63,449 nucleotides of DNA from Corynebacterium yonathiae. GTDB lineage: Bacteria; Actinomycetota; Actinomycetes; Mycobacteriales; Mycobacteriaceae. A program made the position numbers and the translations under genes. The notes beneath the pieces are model-generated. The model worked only from the letters and a program-made list of their open reading frames with translations, made no database searches and had not been told where the DNA came from. Numbering within the stretch: position 1 is the stretch's first letter; every line of letters starts with the position of its first letter. Shown here piece by piece: positions 8,208 through 15,598 of the stretch. The stretch covers positions 1 to 63,449 of the forward strand of contig NZ_JAKMUZ010000017.1 in assembly GCF_027570195.1 (NCBI RefSeq), read 5' to 3'.

Positions 8208-8624
8208 ATGATGGCAACCCCAAGCGTGCACACATACCGTATTCAAACCCGCTGGTCGGACTTTGATATGTACGGCCACATGATGAACGCAAACTACATC
8301 GAGCTCGCTCAGGAAGCGCGCTTGGCCTTTGCGAAGGAACATATCTATTCCAAGGGCCTTGACTTCATTGCTTTCGTGCGCCACCTCGATGTGGACTTCT
8401 TGCGCCCGATGGAATTCAAAGACACCACTACGGTGGAGGTGGAAACTTCCATCTCGCAGATTGGCACCACCTCGTTTACCACCACTCAGCAGGTTAAGAA
8501 CGCCCAAGGTGAGGTCGCGGCAACTGTGGACTGCGTGCAGGTAGTTATTGACCGTGAGCAACAGACCCCGCGTCCATTGACGGATCAGGAAAAGGATATT
8601 CTGCAAAATACCGCAGCCAACTAA
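8208..8624 (+). CDS. Acyl-CoA thioesterase, 4-hydroxybenzoyl-CoA thioesterase-like hotdog fold
   Basis: This 138-residue single hotdog domain carries the typical start RWSDFDMYGHMMNANYIELAQEAR. Its Asp (DFDMYGH) is the usual catalytic residue of the YbgC/4HBT group. It should hydrolyse an acyl-CoA thioester in the cytosol; the substrate is unknown. It begins 25 nt after ettA, with GAGGAG before ATG 8208 (ATG 8211 is adjacent), so the two are probably co-transcribed. Rv2475c holds the same place in M. tuberculosis. Confidence 0.88.
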   Translation: MMATPSVHTYRIQTRWSDFDMYGHMMNANYIELAQEARLAFAKEHIYSKGLDFIAFVRHLDVDFLRPMEFKDTTTVEVETSISQIGTTSFTTTQQVKNAQGEVAATVDCVQVVIDREQQTPRPLTDQEKDILQNTAAN

Positions 8625-8665
8625 CTGCGGCGCAGAGCAAGTAAAGAAAGGCAGGGCCCGAAGGC

Positions 8666-9304
8666 ATGGTCACCGAGACTCTAGAAATTGGAAGCGGTGG
8701 ACCCGGCCTTCGGGCCCTTGTCACGCGCGCAGTTGGCTTGGATGCGGGTGCCTCGGTCCGCCTGCGCCAGCTGACTGACGACGTCGTCGATGTCTTTGTC
8801 ACCACACCCTTCGAGGTGGTTGCCTCCCGCCGTGTGCAGGGCGTCGCGTCCCGCGATGGGGCAGTGGTTTCTGCGGCTACGCTGGCTGAGCAGCTCGACG
8901 AGCACGAATCGAGCGGAAAGTTAGATTTGGGACCTGCCCGCGATCCGTCGTGGCCTGGGGCACTTCCGCCGGCCACCGGCTACAGTGTGGTTGATACCTT
9001 GCCGGTTACAGTGGTGCGCGAGCTATCCGATAAAGGACAGCAGCTGACCCGGCAGTTTTCTGGCCCCATGGGCCCGCCGTCCAGTCTTTTGAATCAAACC
9101 GTCGTTACCGTAGAGGGCGATGGTGCCACGGTGGAAATTCCCATGCGCATGATTTTTGCTTGCACCAACTTGGGCCTTATCCCCGGATTTTCCGCCCCAA
9201 TGGACGTGCCGCGGCACCTGCGGGTGGCTCAACTAAGCCGTTGGGTGCGTCTCGACGCCCCCTTTGGCAGCATCTACCGTTCTACTCGTCTGTCGCTGTT
9301 CTAG
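8666..9304 (+). CDS. Conserved hypothetical protein (Rv2474c position)
   Basis: This 212-residue soluble protein has no signal peptide or membrane segment. It begins with a compact Val/Ala-rich region and ends with FGSIYRSTRLSLF. I see no catalytic motif. It is 41 nt downstream of the thioesterase, preceded by AAAGGCAGG, and is probably in the same operon. The position corresponds to Rv2474c in M. tuberculosis, so it is likely a conserved actinobacterial partner of the ettA-thioesterase unit. No function can be given. Confidence 0.75.
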   Translation: MVTETLEIGSGGPGLRALVTRAVGLDAGASVRLRQLTDDVVDVFVTTPFEVVASRRVQGVASRDGAVVSAATLAEQLDEHESSGKLDLGPARDPSWPGALPPATGYSVVDTLPVTVVRELSDKGQQLTRQFSGPMGPPSSLLNQTVVTVEGDGATVEIPMRMIFACTNLGLIPGFSAPMDVPRHLRVAQLSRWVRLDAPFGSIYRSTRLSLF

Positions 9305-9494
9305 CTTCGCTGGCCTGCGAGATATCGGGCAGCCACGCGTCGGTTCTGTTTAATAGGACCGGTGCGCGCGTCTTGTTTGGCGAGATTGCCCGAAAGTGGT
9401 CCACATTAGGGGGAGGGGGCTTCTGACCAAATGGGGAAATACTCCTTTGAGCAGCACATTTACCTTATGGCTCGCTGCGTTGATACCCCCGCTT

Positions 9495-9510
9495 TGTGAT
9501 TTTATGAACA
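9495..9510. promoter_or_regulatory. Weak CRP/GlxR-like site upstream of ald
   Basis: TGTGA-N6-GAACA matches 8 of 10 positions of the GlxR consensus TGTGA-N6-TCACA. It is in the 284-bp gap before ald, which otherwise shows only promoter-like AT-rich patches. Confidence 0.25.
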
Positions 9511-9588
9511 TAGCGCCGCACGCAAACGTGTCCTGCGTTACCCTTACGTGGTCGATGTAATTTACTCCACCCGCAAGGAGATTGTGTA

Positions 9589-10680
9589 ATGCGTATTGCT
9601 GTGCCTAAAGAAATCATGAATAACGAGAACCGCGTGGCTCTTACCCCGAGCGGCGCTCAGACTCTCGTTCACGACGGCCACGAGGTCCTCATCGAGACCG
9701 GTGCGGGTGAAGGTGCGTCCTTCCCAGACTCCGAGTATGAGGCTGCCGGTGCCAGCATCGTTGGCACTGCGGAAGATACCTGGGCGCAGGCGGAACTGCT
9801 GCTGAAGGTCAAGGAGCCGCTCGAGTCTGAGTACCAGTACCTGCGTCCGGACCTTACCGTCTTTACTTACCTGCACCTTGCGGCGGACCGACCGCTGACT
9901 GAGGCGCTTGTTGAGGCCAATACCACCGCTATTGCTTATGAGACGGTCACCGACCGGCACGGCACGTTGCCACTTCTTACCCCGATGTCCCAGGTAGCAG
10001 GCCGTCTTGCTGCTATCGAGGGCACCCACCACCTGCTGTCCACCCAGGGTGGCCGCGGACTCTTGGTCTCCGGTGTTCCGGGCACCCAGCCGGCACGCGT
10101 CGTGGTCATTGGCGGTGGCCAGGTTGGCGCGTCCGCCGTTGCTATGGCCCACGGTCTGCGCGCCGAGGTGACAGTGCTCGACCTTGACCCGCACGTGCTG
10201 CAGCGCTTCGATGATCAATACGCTGGCGGTGTGCGCACCCTGATCTCTGATCCAGCCACCATTGACAAGGAACTGCAGGAAGCCGACCTCGTTATCGGCG
10301 CCGTACTTATTCCAGGCGCTGCCGCACCGAAGCTGGTGCGTGAGGAAACCGTAAAGAAGATGAAGAAGGGTGCAGTTCTCGTCGATGTGGCTATCGACCA
10401 GGGTGGTTGCTTCGAGAACTCCAAGAAGACCTCCCACGATGAGCCGACCTTCAAGGTGCATGACACCTTGTTCTACTGCGTGGCAAATATGCCGGGTGCA
10501 GTGGCCAATACTTCGACCCGTGCGCTGTCTTCTGCGACCCTGCCGTACATCCGTGCTGTGGCTAACGACAGCCTAGACGTCGCCATCAAGCGCTACCCAG
10601 GCCTGGAGGGTGGCGTAATGACTCGCGGTGGCCGTTTGGTCTCCGAGCCTGTGCGTAAGGCTTTTGACTGGGAAGACTAA
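9589..10680 (+). CDS. ald: Alanine dehydrogenase
   Basis: This 363-residue cytosolic enzyme interconverts L-alanine and pyruvate plus ammonia with NAD. It has the N-terminal family start MRIAVPKEIMNNENRVALTP, with the Arg and Lys that bind pyruvate. A Rossmann motif GGGQVGASAVAMAHGL is near residue 175, and HDEPTF and PGAVANTSTRALS lie near the end. Length is as expected (about 370). An AAGGAG ribosome site precedes ATG 9589. It stands alone, ended by a strong hairpin. It may serve nitrogen balance or NADH recycling when oxygen is low; regulation is unknown apart from a weak upstream CRP-like site. Confidence 0.95.
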   Translation: MRIAVPKEIMNNENRVALTPSGAQTLVHDGHEVLIETGAGEGASFPDSEYEAAGASIVGTAEDTWAQAELLLKVKEPLESEYQYLRPDLTVFTYLHLAADRPLTEALVEANTTAIAYETVTDRHGTLPLLTPMSQVAGRLAAIEGTHHLLSTQGGRGLLVSGVPGTQPARVVVIGGGQVGASAVAMAHGLRAEVTVLDLDPHVLQRFDDQYAGGVRTLISDPATIDKELQEADLVIGAVLIPGAAAPKLVREETVKKMKKGAVLVDVAIDQGGCFENSKKTSHDEPTFKVHDTLFYCVANMPGAVANTSTRALSSATLPYIRAVANDSLDVAIKRYPGLEGGVMTRGGRLVSEPVRKAFDWED

Positions 10681-10712
10681 GCATTGCGTTCGTAGTGCGC
10701 GCTAGATAAACC

Positions 10713-10753
10713 ACAAGCCCGGTTCCTCGCTAAATAGCGGGAGCCGGGCTTGT
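10713..10753. terminator. Bidirectional terminator between ald and glbO
   Basis: ACAAGCCCGG pairs with CCGGGCTTGT and the inner CGCT with AGCG around AAAT, with two small bulges. It serves the converging ald and glbO genes. Confidence 0.75.
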
Positions 10754-10778
10754 CTCGTGCGCGGGGAAGACAGTGCGG

Positions 10779-11162
10779 TTATGGTGCTTTGTTGATCATC
10801 ATGGCGGCCACGCGCTGCATATGATCCCAGATCATCTCGCGGTAGGCCGGTGGGATGGTTTCCGCGTCGATCGCTGCGAGGGAGTTACCCATGAGTTCCA
10901 GCCACCGATCGTGGGCGGTGATGTCGATGGGGTAGGGGGCGTGGCGCATGCGCAGCCGCGGGTGCCCGCGGTTCTCGGAAAATAGCTGGGGGCCGCCCCA
11001 GTATTGCGCCAGGAACCAAGTAAGTCGCTGTTCGGCACCTTCCCAGTCATTATCGGGATACATCGGGCCGATGACATCGTCCCCTTTGACTTGGGAATAA
11101 AAGCCGTGGACGAGGCGCTCAAAGGTTTCCATGCCGCCGATGGCCTCATAGACTGAATCCAT
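10779..11162 (-). CDS. glbO: Group II truncated haemoglobin (GlbO)
   Basis: This 127-residue protein is a 2-on-2 globin that binds O2 or NO. Family residues are visible: FYSQV in helix B, the WFLAQYWGGP segment, the proximal histidine in HPRLRMRH, and the helix-G tryptophan in HDRWLELM that marks group II. The ATG directly abuts the stop of the mechanosensitive channel gene upstream, so the two are likely co-transcribed. It is the orthologue by position of mycobacterial GlbO (Rv2470), which lies near pepN. A role in oxygen or NO handling near the membrane is likely. Confidence 0.93.
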   Translation of the reverse strand: MDSVYEAIGGMETFERLVHGFYSQVKGDDVIGPMYPDNDWEGAEQRLTWFLAQYWGGPQLFSENRGHPRLRMRHAPYPIDITAHDRWLELMGNSLAAIDAETIPPAYREMIWDHMQRVAAMMINKAP

Positions 11163-12170
11163 TTACTCTTCTTCTTCCTTGCGGGGATCGGCAATGCCGA
11201 TACCGTGCGGGTAGGGGGTAGTAATACCTTTAGCATGCATGACATTGAGCACGCGGGATTGGAGGAAACGCTGAACGTCCCACTGCTTGCCCGGCAGGGT
11301 CTTGGTGGAAACGCGGAAGGAAACATAATCCGGCTCGAAGCCGGACATGCCATCCACCCGGGGCGTGCTGAGGATGAGCTTGCGCACCTTATCGTCCTGT
11401 GCCGCTTCTTTCACAGCGTCCTCGATGACTTCGCCGGCAACCTCTGGGTCATTGGAAAGGCCCACAGGAATCTGGATGCGGGCAACGGAGTACTCATCGG
11501 AGTGGTTGGCTACTTGGAGGATTTCGCCATTGCGCACGTACCACAGGGCGCCGTCGATATCGCGAACCGTGGTGATGCGCAGGGAGATGGACTCGACATC
11601 GCCGAAGACGCCATTGCCTAGGTCAACCACGTCGCCGATGCCGTATTGATCCTCAATGAGCATGAAAATTCCGGATAGGAAGTCTTTCACCAGCGCCTGG
11701 GCGCCAAAACCAAGGGCAACACCGATAACACCGGCAGAGGCGATAAGCGGTGCCACGTTAACGTCTAATTCATCCAAGATGGCAATAACGGCCCATACCC
11801 ACACGAAAATGGCGGCGGCGGAGCGGGCCACTCCAGCTAGCGTCTTAATTCGGGAAGCGCGCCGGGTTTCGCGGGTATGGCGCATGGCCTCTTCTTGCTG
11901 GGTGGGCTCGGGGCGGTTGGCCCGACTCTTGAATTTTCCGCGGAAGCGCTGCTTATCCAGCCCAGAAGATTTGATGCTGTTATCAGCCACCTTGTTGATA
12001 ATGCGGTGGAGGAGCCAGTGGGCAACTACGGCCAGGATAAGGATGACGGCGATGCGAATGGGGCGCTCGATAAGCCAGCTTTGCACCGTCTCATCGTTCC
12101 AAAAGTTGGAGACGGACTCGACGGCCGAGTCCTTGGTGGAAGCGGCTGAGGCTAAGAATTGCGTAGTCAT
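11163..12170 (-). CDS. Small-conductance mechanosensitive channel, MscS family
   Basis: This 335-residue inner-membrane channel opens under tension to release solutes after osmotic downshift. It has an N-terminal hydrophobic span (IAVILILAVVAHWLL), a charged loop, then spans ending in the pore helix ASAGVIGVALGFGAQALVKD, which is the MscS core signature. A soluble beta and vestibule domain follows. I use ATG 12170 (MTTQFLAS) because AGAAAG precedes it; the in-frame ATG 12209 has no ribosome site. It is shorter than the glutamate exporter MscCG of C. glutamicum, so a role in glutamate export is not implied. Confidence 0.9.
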   Translation of the reverse strand: MTTQFLASAASTKDSAVESVSNFWNDETVQSWLIERPIRIAVILILAVVAHWLLHRIINKVADNSIKSSGLDKQRFRGKFKSRANRPEPTQQEEAMRHTRETRRASRIKTLAGVARSAAAIFVWVWAVIAILDELDVNVAPLIASAGVIGVALGFGAQALVKDFLSGIFMLIEDQYGIGDVVDLGNGVFGDVESISLRITTVRDIDGALWYVRNGEILQVANHSDEYSVARIQIPVGLSNDPEVAGEVIEDAVKEAAQDDKVRKLILSTPRVDGMSGFEPDYVSFRVSTKTLPGKQWDVQRFLQSRVLNVMHAKGITTPYPHGIGIADPRKEEEE

Positions 12171-12288
12171 TGTTCTTTCTAAGTCGAGTACAAAAGGAAC
12201 CGCGCCCATTGTAAGGGGCGAACCTGAAAGTGTGATGAATTGTGGCGTCCGAGAGTGTGAAAATAAATGCTCATCTCTCCGTTAGAAA

Positions 12289-12308
12289 TGAACAGCTTAG
12301 TCTAGACT
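12289..12308. promoter_or_regulatory. Candidate McbR half-palindrome and promoter of metB
   Basis: TGAAC-AGCTTA-GTCTA (12289-12304) matches 8 of 10 positions of TAGAC-N6-GTCTA, and AGTCTAGACT (12299-12308) is a perfect palindrome. TAGACT at 12303 could also serve as a -10 only about 10 nt before the ATG, which would make the metB mRNA leaderless. Confidence 0.4.
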
Positions 12309-12316
12309 GTGGTGCT

Positions 12317-13474
12317 ATGACTGAACGCAGCACGCAGAACCTCGCTCAAGGCTTTACGTCCCGTTCCATCCATGGCGGCTACCACCCCGACCCCCACATG
12401 GGCTCAATTAATGTGCCGATCTATGCCTCAACCACATTTGCGCAAGACGGCTTAGCGCAGCTGCGCGGCGGGTTCGAATACGGACGCGTGGCAAACCCCA
12501 CCGTGCGCTCGCTCGAACGCACTCTAGCGGCGCTAGAGGGCGCTGAGTATGCCCGCGTGTTTTCTTCCGGTATGGCTGCCGCCGATACGCTGATTCGGAT
12601 CTTGGTGCGCCCTGGCGATCACGTCATTTTGGGCAATGACGCCTACGGCGGTTCCTACCGCCTGCTCAATGATTTCACCGAGTGGGGCGTGGAGATGTCC
12701 ATCGTAAATACCAGTGACACCGCAGCCGTTGCGGCCGCGGTGCAGGATAATACCAAGCTCATTTGGTTGGAAACGCCTACTAATCCGGCGCTGAATATTA
12801 CCGATATCGCTGCGGTGGCCAAGATTAAGGGCAGCGCGCAGGTGCTGGTGGACAATACTTTTGCTACGCCTTACCTGCAGAACCCGTTGGAGCTGGGCGC
12901 GGATCATGTGCTGCACTCGACCACCAAATACCTAGGTGGGCACTCCGATGTGTTGGGCGGTGCGGTGGTGACTAATGACGCCCACGTGGACGAGCGCCTT
13001 CTCTATTTCCAGGGCAATGTGGGTGCAGTGAGCTCGCCTTTCGACGCCTACCTCACCGCTCGCGGCATCAAGACCCTATCCGTGCGTATGGATCGCCACT
13101 GCGCCAATGCGCAGAAGGTAGCGGAATTCTTGCAGGATCGTCCCGAGGTCAAACAGGTGCTCTACCCAGGGCTCAAGGAGCACCCAGGCCACGAGTTGGC
13201 GGCACAGCAGATGCGTGGCTTTGGCGGCATGATGTCCGTGCGCTTCCATAGTGCGGAGCATGCCAAGCAGATCTGTCTCAATACGCGGCTTATCTGCTTA
13301 GCGGAATCGCTGGGTGGGGTGGAGTCGCTCATCGAACACCCGAAGAATATGACGCACGTATCCGCAGAAGGGTCGGAGCTGGTGCCGCCGGAGGATCTGG
13401 TGCGCATTTCCATTGGCATTGAGGACATCGATGACCTGCTCGCGGATTTGGAGCAGGCCCTCGACGCGCTATAG
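12317..13474 (+). CDS. metB: Cystathionine gamma-synthase
   Basis: This 385-residue PLP enzyme joins an O-acylhomoserine and cysteine into cystathionine on the way to methionine. Cys/Met-metabolism family motifs are present: YGRVANPTV, SSGMAA, the phosphate-binding GGSYRLLNDF region, LVDNTFATPYLQ, and the PLP lysine in HSTTKYLGGHSD. Length and order fit MetB; MetC- or MetY-like activity is less likely but possible. The start is ATG 12317. No Shine-Dalgarno is visible, and a -10-like TAGACT lies just upstream. It converges on the FAD protein gene and borders an island whose promoter carries sulfur-regulator sites. Confidence 0.9.
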   Translation: MTERSTQNLAQGFTSRSIHGGYHPDPHMGSINVPIYASTTFAQDGLAQLRGGFEYGRVANPTVRSLERTLAALEGAEYARVFSSGMAAADTLIRILVRPGDHVILGNDAYGGSYRLLNDFTEWGVEMSIVNTSDTAAVAAAVQDNTKLIWLETPTNPALNITDIAAVAKIKGSAQVLVDNTFATPYLQNPLELGADHVLHSTTKYLGGHSDVLGGAVVTNDAHVDERLLYFQGNVGAVSSPFDAYLTARGIKTLSVRMDRHCANAQKVAEFLQDRPEVKQVLYPGLKEHPGHELAAQQMRGFGGMMSVRFHSAEHAKQICLNTRLICLAESLGGVESLIEHPKNMTHVSAEGSELVPPEDLVRISIGIEDIDDLLADLEQALDAL

Positions 13475-13528
13475 GCCGCGGTGGCGGGACCGGGACCGGC
13501 CTGGCCCGGGCCATTAGCGCGGTGGTGG

Positions 13529-15415
13529 CTAGGAACGCACCATGGCCAGGAGGGAACCGGCGGCCTTGTCGGTTTCCTGCAGCATGAGTGGGTCGGTTCC
13601 TGGCATGGGGGAAATGGTGGTATCCGGCCACTGGGAATAGGTGGGGATGCCTACAATGTGCAAGCGCGCATCCAGCTCGCCGTCCGAGTGAACGGTGCGG
13701 CGGGTAGGGCCATCGGTCTCCGGTGAACCGGTGGGCTGGCCGTGGTCGGGGAAAGGTCGCACGCGGCCTGAGTCCACCAAGCAACGAGTCATTGCGTCGC
13801 CAGCGGAGCGGATATCGGGGCGGTGCATAAAGGCGTCGACAAGCGTGGGCGCAGAAGCCGAGCGTGGGCCGGAGGTTAGGGTGAAATGATCTGCCTCGAT
13901 GGCCAGGGTGGGGTGATCGCCGAGGAAGTGGGCCAGGCCGGCGTCGACAAGCGCGAGCAGCTGGCGCACGCGGAAGAGCGGCGGGCCGGAGCCGATCATC
14001 TGGCCGAAGGACATAACTTGGGCATAACGGCCGGTGCGGGACTCGCGGGTGTAGCGTCCCTCCGAGCCGAGGATGGAGGCCGGCTTGCGCGATTGCGATA
14101 GTGACCACAGCGCGGCCTTGATGGGGGAGTCATGGCCGGCGGCGGCCTCCCGGATATCGCTTTCCATGGACTGGGCAATGTGCTCGGTGAGTTCAGTGAT
14201 GTCCCCGGTAAACCCAGCGATCTGGTACATGAGATCATTCATATCCCATGGCTCGGTAACCATGGGCGCAATAGCCGCGCCTAGCTCATCCGGGGCGGTG
14301 GCATCGATAACATCGAGAATCTCCGTGCGCGGGCGCAGGAGGGAATCCGGACGTACGCGCTCCAAGGTGGTGATATAAGCCTCGTAGCTATCGCGCGCGA
14401 TGGCAGGCCAGACCTGGGCGTCAAAGTCGATGTCTTGAGTGCCGCTGAGTTCCGCAATGACATTCTTCAGGCGGCGGCGCGGCATGGTAGGCGGCAGCTC
14501 ACCGTACTCGGACTTGGGGTGGTAGGGGTAGCCGCGGCCGGAGGAAATGATGAAGTTGGGCTCTTTGCCGCAGGGCTCGTAGCGCAGGCCGGAGCGCGCG
14601 GAAGAATCTTCGACGAAGGTGCCGCCGCGTTCGATGGTGGTTAGTGCCATGATGTCATAAAAGCCCATGCCTAGCCCGCGCACCAGCACGTCCTCGCCGC
14701 TAGGGATGGCGGCATAGTCTTGCTCTACCGGGTTATCGGGAGCGATCCAGTTCAGGCCGGAAGCCGCCAGCTGCTTTTCCTGCTCGTTGTATTCCGGAAC
14801 CATCCAGCCATAGGCCAGCACTGTGGCATCGGCGCGCATCTCGGAGCCATCCGCCAAGCGGAGGACATCCACGTGGTCGTCCTCAGCGATGGTCTCTAGC
14901 CGGCTGAAGTGGCTCACGGTGGAAATGCTCTTGGGCAGGCGCGCGATGACGACGTCATAGACCCAGCGCAGGTATTCGCCATAAAGGGCGCGGGAAGGAT
15001 TCGATTCTGGGCGGGTAGCGGCAAGCTCTTCGCGGTAGTCTTCCGCAATATGTGCGGCTGGGGGATGCTGTTCAAAAAGCTCGCGCTTGGCGGCGGAAAT
15101 GTCGTCCCCCTCGCCGCGCAGAAGCTTAATCCACTCGTACTGAATGGGGCCTTCGAGCACAGGGGCGTCTACGGTGGCGCCGGGCTCGGTGAAAAGGGTG
15201 ACGGCGCCGGCGCGGGTATTCATGCACAAGGTTTTGGTTTGATCCGTTTCCCAAATACGGCCGGCACCATGCTGGGCATCATCAATGAGGTGGACGGTAA
15301 TAGGGTCGCTGGAATCGTCCATGCGGGCAGACAGGCGTTCCAAGATGGAAATGCCGCGCGGGCCCATGCCGACGATCGCGATTGCTGGAGTAGACATACC
15401 TCTATCGTGCCACAT
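13529..15415 (-). CDS. Large FAD/NAD(P)-binding protein (NAD_binding_9 family)
   Basis: This protein of about 628 residues starts almost at once with a dinucleotide-binding strand-loop-helix (AIAIVGMGPRGISILERL). It continues with GAGRIWETDQT, a second motif near GLGMGFYDIMAL, and a long helical C-terminal half. This is the NAD_binding_9 group, related to flavin-dependent N-hydroxylases but without a proven reaction. Two starts are possible: ATG 15415 has GGAAG at good spacing, while ATG 15397 (MSTPAIAI) is nearer the fold. It is divergent from the importer operon, and the shared 183-bp gap holds two McbR-type sites. I infer that it oxidises the imported compound. Confidence 0.8.
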   Translation of the reverse strand: MWHDRGMSTPAIAIVGMGPRGISILERLSARMDDSSDPITVHLIDDAQHGAGRIWETDQTKTLCMNTRAGAVTLFTEPGATVDAPVLEGPIQYEWIKLLRGEGDDISAAKRELFEQHPPAAHIAEDYREELAATRPESNPSRALYGEYLRWVYDVVIARLPKSISTVSHFSRLETIAEDDHVDVLRLADGSEMRADATVLAYGWMVPEYNEQEKQLAASGLNWIAPDNPVEQDYAAIPSGEDVLVRGLGMGFYDIMALTTIERGGTFVEDSSARSGLRYEPCGKEPNFIISSGRGYPYHPKSEYGELPPTMPRRRLKNVIAELSGTQDIDFDAQVWPAIARDSYEAYITTLERVRPDSLLRPRTEILDVIDATAPDELGAAIAPMVTEPWDMNDLMYQIAGFTGDITELTEHIAQSMESDIREAAAGHDSPIKAALWSLSQSRKPASILGSEGRYTRESRTGRYAQVMSFGQMIGSGPPLFRVRQLLALVDAGLAHFLGDHPTLAIEADHFTLTSGPRSASAPTLVDAFMHRPDIRSAGDAMTRCLVDSGRVRPFPDHGQPTGSPETDGPTRRTVHSDGELDARLHIVGIPTYSQWPDTTISPMPGTDPLMLQETDKAAGSLLAMVRS

Positions 15416-15458
15416 TCAGCTTCTTCCAGGAACATCGCACCCGGCAGTAAGAATAAAA

Positions 15459-15474
15459 TAGACCGTTTTGTCTA
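15459..15474. promoter_or_regulatory. McbR-type operator, perfect match
   Basis: TAGAC-CGTTTT-GTCTA equals the corynebacterial McbR consensus TAGAC-N6-GTCTA at all ten fixed positions; the flanking A and T extend the symmetry. It lies in the divergent promoter region of the FAD protein and the ABC importer. Confidence 0.75.
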
Positions 15475-15514
15475 TGGTATGGCTTCATTTCCCCTGTTTC
15501 GGCAGGTGATAAAG

Positions 15515-15530
15515 TAGACCGCCCGGTCTT
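15515..15530. promoter_or_regulatory. McbR-type operator, second copy
   Basis: TAGAC-CGCCCG-GTCTT matches the McbR consensus at nine of ten positions, 56 bp from the first site. It lies close to the importer start. Its inner symmetry (AGACCG-CC-CGGTCT) would also suit another TetR-type regulator. Confidence 0.6.
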
Positions 15531-15598
15531 GTATTTGTAGGTGTGAGTGTGGTCTAATGGGCGAGTACTACTTAAGACTTAAAGGAAATCGAGCTTTT

